Shown here piece after piece: positions 1 through 8,000 of a stretch of DNA of 8,756 nt. Where the stretch lies: assembly GCA_023435985.1 (NCBI GenBank), contig JAEZKY010000279.1:1-8756 (forward strand), written 5' to 3'. Made by a program: the position numbers and the translations under genes. The first letter of the stretch is position 1; each line of letters begins with the position of its first letter. This stretch comes from Bacillota bacterium. GTDB taxonomy: Bacteria > Bacillota > Clostridia > Clostridiales > Clostridiaceae. Below the pieces are notes generated by a model, which saw nothing but the letters and a program-made list of their open reading frames with translations, was not told the DNA's origin and searched no databases.

Positions 1-769
1 TGGTAGCCATAGTATTTTTATCTGTTTGAATTTCACTTGCTATTTGCGCATGTGTATTGCTCCCTGTTACTTTGCCAACAACATTCGCAATACTCGTTTT
101 ACCGTTATTGGCATACTGAAAAGCCTCGGCTATTCCAGCCTGTACATTAGTTGAAGACATTCCCGATATTGGATCTAATATTAGCTCACTGGCCTTTGTA
201 GCTCCAACTTTGTTTCCATTATATAAAAGCTTACCGTTTGCATCTTCAGTAAACTTATTTTGTTTCTGCGCCATATCTGACAATTGCGTATTAATAGAAT
301 TTTTAAATTTATCTAATTCTTCTTTTGTAACAAATACCAACGTCGGATCAAGTTCTAAGTTTACATTCTTTGTATTAGATACTGCTAAAATCATCCTTAA
401 TATTAATTCCTTTGTGCTTCCATCTTCAGCAATTGGCTTATAACTTTCTGCGCACTTAGCAATAGCTAACATATTTTCATTTTCATCAAATACTCCATAT
501 TCTCGTATCGTAAAGCCTCCCACATTAGCTGGTATCATTAAATTTATCTTCATCCAATTTGAATTTTCTGTGTCAATTTCTATATCAGTTATATTGCCTT
601 CGTAAACTGTATGAACCAAATCTTTTTGATCCTCTGTTGGTTCATAATAATTTCCACCACTATCACCAATTTTAAATTTAACAAAATTCACTTTGCTTCC
701 CATAACTCCGCTGTTAGCAATTTTTGCTTTTCCTATATTAGTCAATATAGTATAAAACTTTTCAGCCAA
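1..769 (-). CDS. Phage tail-collar fibre protein, N-terminal part (runs off the window)
   Basis: Likely the host-contact fibre attached to the baseplate. I translated 256 codons from a TTG start at 767-769; the frame is open to position 1, so the 3' end is missing. The start is supported by AGGAGG eight bases upstream and by lying three bases after the stop of the YmfQ-like gene. Residues 5-18 (FYTILTNIGKAKIA), the GDSGG at 35-39, the segment around 83-94 (VGGFTIREYGVF) and the SNTKNVNLELDP stretch at 131-142 match the N-terminal attachment domain of the tail-collar fibre family (DUF3751-type). From about 145 a helical, polar stalk begins. Residues 222-247 (NNGKTSIANVVGKVTG, then HAQIASEI) resemble a module I know from other tail fibre proteins. 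The receptor-binding C-terminus lies outside the window, so specificity cannot be judged. An ATG-only search would start it late at codon 23. Confidence 0.88.
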   Translation of the reverse strand, partial: MAEKFYTILTNIGKAKIANSGVMGSKVNFVKFKIGDSGGNYYEPTEDQKDLVHTVYEGNITDIEIDTENSNWMKINLMIPANVGGFTIREYGVFDENENMLAIAKCAESYKPIAEDGSTKELILRMILAVSNTKNVNLELDPTLVFVTKEELDKFKNSINTQLSDMAQKQNKFTEDANGKLLYNGNKVGATKASELILDPISGMSSTNVQAGIAEAFQYANNGKTSIANVVGKVTGSNTHAQIASEIQTDKNTMAT

Positions 770-772
770 TTC

Positions 773-1399
773 TTATTCCTCCTTTGGATATGTCGTTATT
801 GTTTCTGCTCCTGAATAAGTTGCCATTGGAATAAATACTTCTATATTATTTTCTATCTCAGATGGTGTCCAAGGATATGTTGTTATAATTTCACCTTCAA
901 GGCTAATTCCAGCAATATAAAAATCACTTTTGGTTACAGAAACTAAATCGTATTTAACACATAAATGTGCCGGCTTTAATTCTTCTATGATTTTGTAAAA
1001 ACTATCTAATCCATATGGAAAACCATTATAGCTCTCCAATATTAATGCAAACCAATAAGGTTCTATGTTTTCTATTATTTCTGTTGTATCAGCATAAGTA
1101 TTACCAATTCTTATTGCTGTCCCTTTAGAGAAAATTCCTTGTCCTCTTTCTTTGGCTTTTACAGCCTTTCTACGTTCTTCATAAGAATAACTATGATTAA
1201 TTTTTATTCCGTAAGCTTCTTCCCATAAATCAAGCCCCCAAGTAGCTGTATCAATATCAAACTGATTCTTTATATCTTCAATGTAATATAAAAGTCTATC
1301 TAATTCTGACTTTTGTGCATCATAGATAGACTGCATTTCTTTATTATTTTCATAAATAAATTGAGGTACATATTTTTTTAAGTTAATTGAATAATTCAC
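773..1399 (-). CDS. YmfQ/DUF2313-family baseplate wedge protein (Mu gp48-like)
   Basis: A structural protein of the baseplate wedge that in this class of phage follows baseplate J and precedes the fibre gene. The length of 208 residues is usual. The N-terminal LKKYVPQFIYENNKEMQSIY, the helical 30-50 stretch, the TWGLDLWEEAYGI block at 53-65 and the YEERRKAVKAKERGQG segment at 73-88 are typical of the family; the LKPAH at 141-145 is also characteristic. The start is GTG at 1397-1399, directly after the baseplate J stop (TAAGTG), with GAGGTGAT just upstream; the next in-frame Met is residue 22 and would remove conserved sequence. Oddity: the last 50 residues hold two copies of an E-x-x-ITTYP element exactly 29 residues apart. 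The family assignment is firm; the exact place in the wedge is inferred from homologous contractile tails. Confidence 0.9.
   Translation of the reverse strand: MNYSINLKKYVPQFIYENNKEMQSIYDAQKSELDRLLYYIEDIKNQFDIDTATWGLDLWEEAYGIKINHSYSYEERRKAVKAKERGQGIFSKGTAIRIGNTYADTTEIIENIEPYWFALILESYNGFPYGLDSFYKIIEELKPAHLCVKYDLVSVTKSDFYIAGISLEGEIITTYPWTPSEIENNIEVFIPMATYSGAETITTYPKEE
778..783 (-). promoter_or_regulatory. Ribosome binding site deciding the TTG start of the tail fibre gene
   Basis: A perfect AGGAGG lies eight bases before TTG at 767-769. It sits inside the last codons of the YmfQ-like gene, which suggests coupled translation. The nearest in-frame ATG is 22 codons later and would cut into the conserved N-terminal domain. 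Confidence 0.8.
786..892 (-). repeat. Direct repeat pair, 87-base period, in the 3' end of the YmfQ-like gene
   Basis: The 20-base units at 786-805 and 873-892 match at 17 of 20 positions and are in phase (offset 87 bases, 29 codons). They encode ETITTYP (residues 199-205) and EIITTYP (170-176). The flanking hydrophobic/Gly pattern (FYIAGISLEG versus FIPMATYSGA) also lines up, so the whole beta-strand-like unit looks duplicated. Confidence 0.7.
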
Positions 1400-2509
1400 T
1401 TAAATCACCTCAAAATTGACAGGACCCAAAGTCGCAATTTCTTCATCTTCTAATATTATGTTAGATGTTCCATCATTGATCCTAAGTTCTGAATAATCTA
1501 GAACTCCTAATGTATTTAAAATTAAATTTCCGACTTTTGCTATGCTTACATAAGATCTAATATTCTCATCTGATGCTTTAAATTTAATAGTTTTTAAATA
1601 TTCATTAACTAAAACTTCAAAATTATCTTGTATTGTTTCTAAAGTATATCCTTCATCAATATCTATGTTTGCATCTATATTTATAACTTTTTCTACTGCA
1701 CTTGCCACAGTTAAAGTTCCAGCCAATACTGGTCTTACATTATCTATATGATCATAAGCTTCTTGAATTAGTTCTTCAGTACCTGCCTTATTATTGCTAT
1801 CTGTAATTATTACCTTAACATTCCCTGCTCCAGGTACACATTTTGCTTCACCTACACCAATAACTTCTTTAGCCCATTGTTCATACTGATATTTGTTTCC
1901 ACTAGCACTCGGCCTTTGCATTTCTTCCAGTATTCTTTCACGATAAGATTCATCATCCTCTATATCTACTCCATATTTAACTATTTCTATATTTTCTAAA
2001 CTAGCTATACCATTTAGAGACTTTAATAATAGTTTAATTCCACCTAACGCGACATTCCCTATTGTTCCAGCAACTGTACAAGTAGCATTAACCGTAACTT
2101 CTCCACTAACAGGTATAACTACAGTTTCATCAATCATAAACTCAATAGCTGCTGCAGTTTCAGTTGATTCTGTGCTAACTATTCTTCCTGCACTAATTAT
2201 CCTGCCTTCTTCACCTACAAATTTAATTTTATGTATGGCATAGTCAGCACCTTTTATATATATTCCTCTACTTTCTCCTATTTCAATCAAATCATCACCA
2301 ATAGCTGTTTGTGGAAAACGAGAATAAAGAATTTTCTTTAAAGCTATATTCCTTATTCTTGCTGATTCATCTGCCATTGGTTTAGTAGCATTCCAAAATA
2401 CATCACCTTCAATAGTATTTATATTATCAGGTGCGCTATCTAGCATTTCTTTATGTATTTCTTCAGATGTTTTGGTTATATAATCTGGCAATATAATATT
2501 TGTTGCCAT
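1400..2509 (-). CDS. Baseplate J-like wedge protein (XkdT-like)
   Basis: A main wedge component of contractile baseplates (P2 gpJ/T4 gp6-related), which couples fibre movement to sheath contraction. From the ATG at 2507-2509 it is 369 residues long. The early segment (about 1-80) holds a typical ITKTSEEIHKEMLDSAP and the IGDDLIEIGESRGI block that opens the J domain. The middle has VAGTIGNVALGGIKLL at 146-161, and 180-236 carries the family hallmark: DDESYRERI, then RPSASGNKYQYEQWAKEV, then GVGEAKCVPGAGNVKV. The C-terminal third alternates helix and strand. An upstream in-frame GTG at 2519-2521 would add four residues and overlap the DUF2634 stop as GTGA, but its Shine-Dalgarno would have no spacer, whereas GGGGTGAT is seven bases from the ATG, so I chose the ATG. 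Function is well supported by family and by position between DUF2634 and YmfQ genes. Confidence 0.93.
   Translation of the reverse strand: MATNIILPDYITKTSEEIHKEMLDSAPDNINTIEGDVFWNATKPMADESARIRNIALKKILYSRFPQTAIGDDLIEIGESRGIYIKGADYAIHKIKFVGEEGRIISAGRIVSTESTETAAAIEFMIDETVVIPVSGEVTVNATCTVAGTIGNVALGGIKLLLKSLNGIASLENIEIVKYGVDIEDDESYRERILEEMQRPSASGNKYQYEQWAKEVIGVGEAKCVPGAGNVKVIITDSNNKAGTEELIQEAYDHIDNVRPVLAGTLTVASAVEKVINIDANIDIDEGYTLETIQDNFEVLVNEYLKTIKFKASDENIRSYVSIAKVGNLILNTLGVLDYSELRINDGTSNIILEDEEIATLGPVNFEVI
1404..1411 (-). promoter_or_regulatory. Ribosome binding site deciding the GTG start of the YmfQ-like gene
   Basis: GAGGTGAT is a near-perfect match to the anti-Shine-Dalgarno complement. The GAGG core lies eight bases before GTG 1397-1399. 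It is embedded in the final Glu-Val-Ile codons of baseplate J. Confidence 0.8.
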
Positions 2510-2516
2510 ATAATTA

Positions 2517-2524
2517 ATCACCCC
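2517..2524 (-). promoter_or_regulatory. Ribosome binding site favouring ATG 2507-2509 for baseplate J
   Basis: GGGGTGAT contains the GGTGAT core and is separated by seven bases from ATG at 2507-2509. It directly overlaps the alternative GTG at 2519-2521, which therefore lacks a usable spacer. The site spans the end of the DUF2634 gene, suggesting coupled translation. Confidence 0.6.
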
Positions 2525-2955
2525 TCTGTTCGTTTACTTCCTAGTGTTGAAGATCCAAGGCTTGATGTAACAGTATAAGTAAAATATAGTTCATCATATA
2601 TCCAAGTAAAAATAAAATTATCCACCTTTGTGGTAAGTGGATGTACCATTAATGCTTCTATTGTCTTTCTTTTTTCTTCAAGCTCTACAACGCTTCTGTC
2701 TAAGCTTATGCTTGCAGAATCTCTCCCAAACTTATTAGAATAAGCCATATATTTATTTCTAGTTGTAAGCATTGCAAGTTCACACCATTGTATATAGCTT
2801 TCAAACTCATCAAGTAACTTAACAGTCCCATCTGGATTTTTTATAAATTCCATTGTTTCAAAGTCTATAGCATAAGTTTTTTTCTGTATAAAATTTTCTG
2901 TACCTTCATTTGTTACGTTCACTACTGCTGTAGTTGTAGGATATAAGTTAGCCAT
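2518..2955 (-). CDS. DUF2634 protein, sheath initiator/baseplate wedge (XkdS-like, gp25-related)
   Basis: A small baseplate protein, 145 residues, of the XkdS/DUF2634 family. By relation to T4 gp25 it is thought to seed sheath polymerisation and bind the wedge. Visible family features are the N-terminal TYAIDFETMEF at 27-37, the helix containing YIQWCELAMLTTRNKYMAYS (54-73) followed by FGRD, the acidic helix 89-101, and the final IVT-type beta pattern (VDNFIFTW at 111-118, FTYTVTSSLG at 125-134). The ATG at 2953-2955 is preceded by GGGAGGGTGAC and overlaps the end of the DUF2577 gene by eight bases. The last 12 residues are a short Ser/Gly/Lys tail. The family assignment rests on these patterns and on position just before baseplate J; the gp25-like role is inferred. 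Confidence 0.88.
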   Translation of the reverse strand: MANLYPTTTAVVNVTNEGTENFIQKKTYAIDFETMEFIKNPDGTVKLLDEFESYIQWCELAMLTTRNKYMAYSNKFGRDSASISLDRSVVELEEKRKTIEALMVHPLTTKVDNFIFTWIYDELYFTYTVTSSLGSSTLGSKRTEG

Positions 2956-3289
2956 TACTTGTCACCCTCCCTATAATCACACATGAAGTTCCTAAAAGCG
3001 CTACTAAGACTCTATCACCAATATTTATTTTAAAATTATCAGGTGTTTCAATAGTATGAGAATGTTCATCATTTGTACTAGTCGTATAACTACTTTCTAA
3101 TAGTAAATGATCTAATGTTAAGCAATCATCTCCACTATATTCATTAGTTTGTCCATCAACTAATACACCGGTTGCAGTTTTAGTTCCAAGAGATACACCA
3201 GTTCCATACATACTAGCTTCAATATGCTTACTAACTTTACCCTTAAATGTTCTTCCTAATTCTTGCATATAATCAACTTTATTTTGCAT
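2948..3289 (-). CDS. DUF2577 protein, baseplate hub component (XkdR-like)
   Basis: A short, 113-residue protein that in PBSX-type and Clostridium tails always sits between the XkdQ hub and the DUF2634 gene. The N-terminal helix (about 5-25) is followed by a beta-rich body with GVSLGTKTATGVLVDG (31-46), CLTLDHLLL (56-64) and a C-terminal GDRVLVALLGTSCVIIGRV strand pair (91-109), a pattern suggestive of an OB-like barrel. An HSH tripeptide at residues 76-78 precedes TIETPD. The ATG at 3287-3289 has AAGGAG upstream and overlaps the hub gene by 11 bases. The family is recognised from sequence pattern and synteny; the detailed role (hub or spike-adjacent) is not established by what I can see. Confidence 0.85.
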   Translation of the reverse strand: MQNKVDYMQELGRTFKGKVSKHIEASMYGTGVSLGTKTATGVLVDGQTNEYSGDDCLTLDHLLLESSYTTSTNDEHSHTIETPDNFKINIGDRVLVALLGTSCVIIGRVTSNG

Positions 3290-4301
3290 AAAATTTACTC
3301 CTTATCAAATCTAATGATTCAATAGCTTCAATATCCATAGAATCTTCTCCTATATCATGAGTTATTCCAGTAACATAATAATCTTTGCCGTCTAAGCTTA
3401 CCTTGTCTCCTGCCCTGATATCTGCAATATCCTTACCACATTTAAATGTCCAAACCTCTTCACCAGTATTAAGCATAGAATTTGCTTTTTCTTGAGCCTG
3501 TGAATAATCAGTTACATTACTATCTTGTATAATTTTTTGAAAAGTTCCGTAATATTCAGTATACTGTGAGAAAACTCCAATTGTTGGTGAAGCGTCATAA
3601 TTTTTTACACTTGCCTTTTGATCTTTACCTGTTTTTGTTTTTTCTCCTGTGGCTACTGAAACATTCTTATTTTCTCCTAAGACTTTTACCTGAGTTACAG
3701 CTCCATTTAATGAAGATTTTCTGCTAGAATCTTCTCTTATGCTTTCTAATTTATAAATTATAGAATTGCTTCCAACTTGAATAATATTAAGAGAATCTTC
3801 CATGCGATATTTATAAAGATTACCACCTTTTTGAGCTGTCTCTTTTAAAAATCCCCATAACATATTAAATAAAGTAGATGAATTTCGATACTTGGCAAGT
3901 CCTATTCCTGTATCTAAAAAACTACCTATGGGAATTTCCCAATCATTGCATATTTGAGTAGCTCTTTGAGTTGCTGTCTGCCCTTCTTGGAAAGCATATT
4001 CATCTTCGCTTTCTTCCATATTTACAGTACGCTCTTTAGCTGTAATATCTAACGTTTTCTCAGTATCACTTTCATCAATGTCATAAATATAACCATCAAA
4101 CATTTTAGTGTATTCATGAGTTAGATAAGTATAATCATAGAGCTGCACACTATCATATTTAGAAATACCTATATTAACTAATTCAGCATTTTTTATAAGC
4201 TGAAAGTTAAAAGTATATGCTATAGTATCTATACTTTCTTTTAATGTAGCTTTAGTTCCATGCAATGAAATTTTATATTTATTTTTAAGTATTAAATCCA
4301 T
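3279..4301 (-). CDS. XkdQ-like baseplate hub protein
   Basis: Likely the central hub under the tail tube, comparable to P2 gpD and T4 gp27; at 340 residues it is near the usual length for XkdQ/YqbQ proteins. Residues 22-95 form the first barrel-like region, with the DSVQLYDYTYLTHEYTKMFDGYIYDI type stretch and KTLDITAKER ending in a hub-typical DITA/C-x-DR-like motif. Residues 104-160 carry FQEGQTATQRATQIC and the FNMLWGFLKETAQKGG helix, the latter typical of the family. Residues 211-238 are a Lys/Ser/Thr-rich, low-complexity loop. The end (287-332) has KCGKDIADIRAGDKVSL and YYVTGITHDI, the strand arrangement that closes the hub fold. The ATG at 4299-4301 follows the preceding stop by six bases; an in-frame TGA just upstream rules out earlier starts. 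Its ribosome site (AAAGG, 11 bases away) is weaker than its neighbours'. Confidence 0.88.
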   Translation of the reverse strand: MDLILKNKYKISLHGTKATLKESIDTIAYTFNFQLIKNAELVNIGISKYDSVQLYDYTYLTHEYTKMFDGYIYDIDESDTEKTLDITAKERTVNMEESEDEYAFQEGQTATQRATQICNDWEIPIGSFLDTGIGLAKYRNSSTLFNMLWGFLKETAQKGGNLYKYRMEDSLNIIQVGSNSIIYKLESIREDSSRKSSLNGAVTQVKVLGENKNVSVATGEKTKTGKDQKASVKNYDASPTIGVFSQYTEYYGTFQKIIQDSNVTDYSQAQEKANSMLNTGEEVWTFKCGKDIADIRAGDKVSLDGKDYYVTGITHDIGEDSMDIEAIESLDLIRSKFYAK

Positions 4302-4307
4302 AAATCA

Positions 4308-4490
4308 TCATACCTTTGTCACATAATCTAAACATATATATCCTCCATTATCGCCCCAGTAGGTATCTGCCCAATTATCATATTGCCTAAATATAGTTAA
4401 CTGCTCTCCGCTATAAACCACGCCTAAAATATTATATTCTGTTCCTGGTCCATCTCTTACATTTAATGCACTCGCTGTGACTTTCACCGT
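4308..4490 (-). other. SH3b-type domain coding segment of the XkdP-like protein
   Basis: Encodes residues 173-232. The order is an initial beta strand, the hallmark ALNVRDGPGTEYNILG (180-195), YSGEQLTIF (198-206), then the aromatic-rich NWADTYWGDNGGYICLDYV (211-229), typical of bacterial SH3 domains. It is joined to the phage domain by a low-complexity linker (about residues 145-172). Confidence 0.85.
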
Positions 4491-5006
4491 ATCTCCATCT
4501 GTATATGTGTCACTGCTATCCCCAGATGTAGAACTATCACTCCTACTATTCAATCCTCCATAGTAGCTATTAGATGTATCTATTGTAGAAATAGTCATTT
4601 CTCTATGATTTCTAAAAGTTAAACTTGCGTAAATATCTCCAACTTCTCCACCTCTAACTTCATGAGAAAATTTACTTATAGTAACCAATTCATTAATATT
4701 TATATCTGTTACTATTAGTCTTACTGGAGCTTCCTGTTGTTGCCAGTATTCAATTAAAGATACTGTATCATTAGGAGTTAAATTTATTAACTCTCTACAA
4801 TAAGATGAATCATATTCAACTGGGAAAAGAGTATCAAAAGAAATTTCTTTAATATTCTCTCCTGGTTTAAATATATCAACTTCACCAAAATTCATAATAT
4901 CTACAGTTTTAAATCTTCTATTAGTAACTAAGGAAAGATTGTTTAATGGATTAACAACAAAATGATACGTATAGTTCTTACTCTCATCTATTAAATATAT
5001 ATCCAT
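4308..5006 (-). CDS. XkdP-like tail protein with C-terminal SH3b-type domain
   Basis: Sits between the tape measure and the hub, the place of XkdP, which in Bacillus PBSX ends in LysM. Of 232 residues, the first 140 or so form the phage domain: the PLNNLSLVTNRRFKTVDIMNFGEVD region, then FKPGENIKEISFDTLFP at 47-62, and a beta-rich 95-132 stretch. A Ser/Thr/Asp/Gly-rich linker follows (about 145-172). Residues 173-230 look like an SH3b domain: VKVTASALNVRDGPGTEYN, then LGVVYSGEQLTIF and a GYICLDYV end. I see no LysM. The ATG at 5004-5006 has AAGGAG upstream and stands 25 bases after the tape measure stop. The XkdP-like assignment is by pattern and synteny; a hub or tube-tip role is inferred. 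SH3b domains often bind peptidoglycan or cell-wall polymers, so contact with the wall is possible but unproven. Confidence 0.87.
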   Translation of the reverse strand: MDIYLIDESKNYTYHFVVNPLNNLSLVTNRRFKTVDIMNFGEVDIFKPGENIKEISFDTLFPVEYDSSYCRELINLTPNDTVSLIEYWQQQEAPVRLIVTDININELVTISKFSHEVRGGEVGDIYASLTFRNHREMTISTIDTSNSYYGGLNSRSDSSTSGDSSDTYTDGDTVKVTASALNVRDGPGTEYNILGVVYSGEQLTIFRQYDNWADTYWGDNGGYICLDYVTKV

Positions 5007-5031
5007 CTGATATCTCCTTCTAAAAATGTTC

Positions 5032-8000
5032 TTATGCTTGATTATTCAATACTTCCATAAGCTGCTTAGCAAATTCCTGTGTAGCTTGCTTAATTATAGC
5101 AGCTTTATCAGCCATGTTATTTATATTTATCCCACCCATATTAAAGCTAAAACTATTACCACCACCAGCAACTGCTAATTGTGGCTGATATACTTGCACC
5201 TTTTGTTGTGGCATTTGATTTGCAACTTCTCGTTTTACATCAGCCTTCATTTCTGACATAGAATCCATGTGATTTTTAATCTTAGTACCTCTTTGTAAAT
5301 TTACTACTGGATTATCGTTGTATTGTCCAATTATAGGCATTGTTCTATCACCTAATTCCCATCCTCTTTCATTTACCGTAGATAATCCTGCTGTTGCATA
5401 ATCAGTACCACTTGCATGTTCTGTTACTTCTTGTGATGAATTACTATCACCAAATTTAAGGAATTCTTTAATATCTTGCGTTATTTGCTTAATTACAGTA
5501 GTCACAACTACTGTTTTTTCAGGTGGTATATCATTTAATGAATCAGTCACCTTATCAATTTTCTCTGATGCTTCTCCTGCAGATGAAGAAACTTCATGCA
5601 TTTCAGTTATAGCTCCATCAGCATTAGATGTGATCTCAATTGAATGACCATTAATATCAAGTATTCCAGTAACTGTTTTATCTGTTTCTTTTTGCACATT
5701 TTGCAAGCTTCCCACAATACTGCCAAACACATTAACAACTGCGCCTGTTGTAGTATTTATTCTGGCTTGATCACCAACCAAAGCCTGTATTGAAGCACCT
5801 GTATTACTATATTCTTGTTGTAAACTCACTAAGCTTTCCTTTTGCTTGTCAGAATAAGCACCAATTTCTCCTGTAGCTCCGTTTATTATACCTTTTATTT
5901 CTCCTGTAACCTTATCTACATCTACATATAAAGTATCTAAGTTACCATTAACACTATTTCTTAAAGCATAAGCTCCACTTTCCTTTATATCTGATAATCC
6001 TTTATGATTATCTTCTAATTTGCTCATAACACCTTGAGATTTTAATTCTGACCTGCTAAATGTATGCCCATCTTCCTCATCAATTTTTCCCTTAGCATTA
6101 GGATACGCTGAATATAGTGTTTCTAGATCAGATTTCCAATCCTCTTCTGCTTGTTTTAATGCTTTATCTCTTGCAGTTGTTGCTTCATCTAATCCTTTTT
6201 GCAAAGTAGCTTTTTTATTAGAGTCACTCTCGTTATCCATTAAATATTGGGTTGTTGCAATAGTTTTATCATAATTAGCTTTTGTTTCATCAATAGTTTG
6301 TTGATGCTCTTTTGCTCTATCTTGCATCAATTTACTTACATCATCTATCCCAGAAACTCTTTCAGCTGCACTTTTGAATTTACTACTAGCATAAGCTTGT
6401 TCTCCTGCATTTTCTGCATTAGCATATTGAAGCTTTATGGCTTGTAACTCTGATAATTTATCTTTTATTAGTTCCATATCACTATCTAACAATGTTCCAT
6501 GGTCTTTTATAGCCTTATCTCCAATTTGGTATATTTCATCTCTTATTCCCAATTCTTTATCAATGCCTTCTTGAAAATAAGTATTTAAATAATCTAATGT
6601 TCCCTGTTCTGCCGTACTTGTTACACCATCAATGCTAAATGTTTTTTGAAATTCTTTTTGTATATCTGATTGCTTTTGTTTCATTTCATTTATAGCACCA
6701 GACGCAAAGTCACTAATATAATTTTTAAAACTATTAACATCAGATTCACTAAAACTTCCATCAGAAGTTAATCTTTTGATGTTCATTTCTATTTGAAGTA
6801 AGTTCTTCGAAGCTTCTCTACTTGCATCTTTGAAACTATCCGATACTCCTTCTCCAAAATCATCATAAACAAGTCCCGCATCTTGTAATTCCTTTTTTGA
6901 TTTATTTACGTTTCCTGAAAGCGCATTCATAATTCTTTCTGTAAGTCCTAATTCTTCAGTAGGTTTAGTTACACTTTCAGCCATCAAATCATTATATTTT
7001 TTAACTGCATATGCTGTTGTAGCAACTCCTGCAGTAACTGCTATTCCAGCAGGACTTAATAAAGCAGGTAACATTCTTCCTATTAATCCTACTTTAGATA
7101 ACCCACTTGCAGCTCCTGTCATCTCTTCTGCAACATTTGCACCTTTAATTAATGATATAAATTTACTTATTCCACTTAATGAATTTCCGAAAGATCCCAA
7201 AAAATTTATTCCACTTACAACAGCTATTGCTGCTACTATTCCTTCTATGCCTGTTTTAATTTCATCTATATGGTTACTAACATAATCAACTGTACTCATT
7301 ATTCCATTTTCTATATCTGGCATCTTAGCTGTAAGCCAGGAAACAAACTCTTTAGCATAAGGTGCTAATCTTTCTCCTAAGTGTATTTTCATTGTTTCAA
7401 CAGCTCCATTTAAGTTTTCCATTTGCCCAGCTAAATTATCAAGCTTAGTATCAGCCATTTTCTGAGCTGCTCCATTTGCTTGTTTTAGCTTTTCAGTTAA
7501 ATCACTTAAGCTTTGTCCTCCTTGATTCATAAGAGCCATGACACCTGACATAGATTCAATTCCAAAAACAGTTGAAATAACATCTGCCCTCTTCTGGTTG
7601 GTTAATCCACCTAAAGAACTATTAAGATTATCTACAACACCACTTAAAGTTTTCATATTACCTTGTGCATCAAAAGCATTTATTCCATACTTTTGCATAA
7701 GTTCTGAAGCTTCTTTAGTTGGACTTGCAAGTCTTGCCATAGTTTGCCTTAAAACAGTACCTGCCTGTGAGCCGACTATTGCTTGGTTACTTAACAATCC
7801 AGTAGCAGCAACTGCATCTTCCATACTTATACCTAAAGAATGTGCAACTGGTGAAATATATTTAAGTGATTCTCCTAAATCAGTTACATCACTATTTGTA
7901 GCATTTGCAGTAAGTGCTAATGCATCAGCTACATGTGTAGTTTGACCTGCATCTAAATTAAAACCTCTCAGGGTACTACTTGCTATACTCGTAGCACTGG

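Noticed and set aside
210..814. Two short plus-strand open frames (210-443 and 611-814)
   Set aside because: Both are antisense to the tail fibre gene (and the end of the YmfQ-like gene), with Phe/Ser/Ile-rich composition expected from reverse-strand reading.
4308..4490. LysM domain at the end of the XkdP-like protein, expected by synteny
   Set aside because: The residues show the LNVRDGPG pattern and aromatic-rich end of SH3b, and no LysM-type pattern of paired helices after a GDTL-like strand.
5007..5031. Possible terminator or promoter in the largest intergenic gap
   Set aside because: Only 25 bases, holding an AAGGAG ribosome site and a short A/T run with no stem or -35/-10 pair.
6247..6447. 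Plus-strand open frame of 66 codons resembling a small membrane protein
   Set aside because: Antisense to a charged helical region of the tape measure; its hydrophobicity comes from reverse reading of Glu/Lys/Ala codons.
7538..7945. Plus-strand open frame of 135 codons
   Set aside because: Antisense to the TP901 core domain of the tape measure; the protein matches no family I recognise and is best read as a shadow frame.
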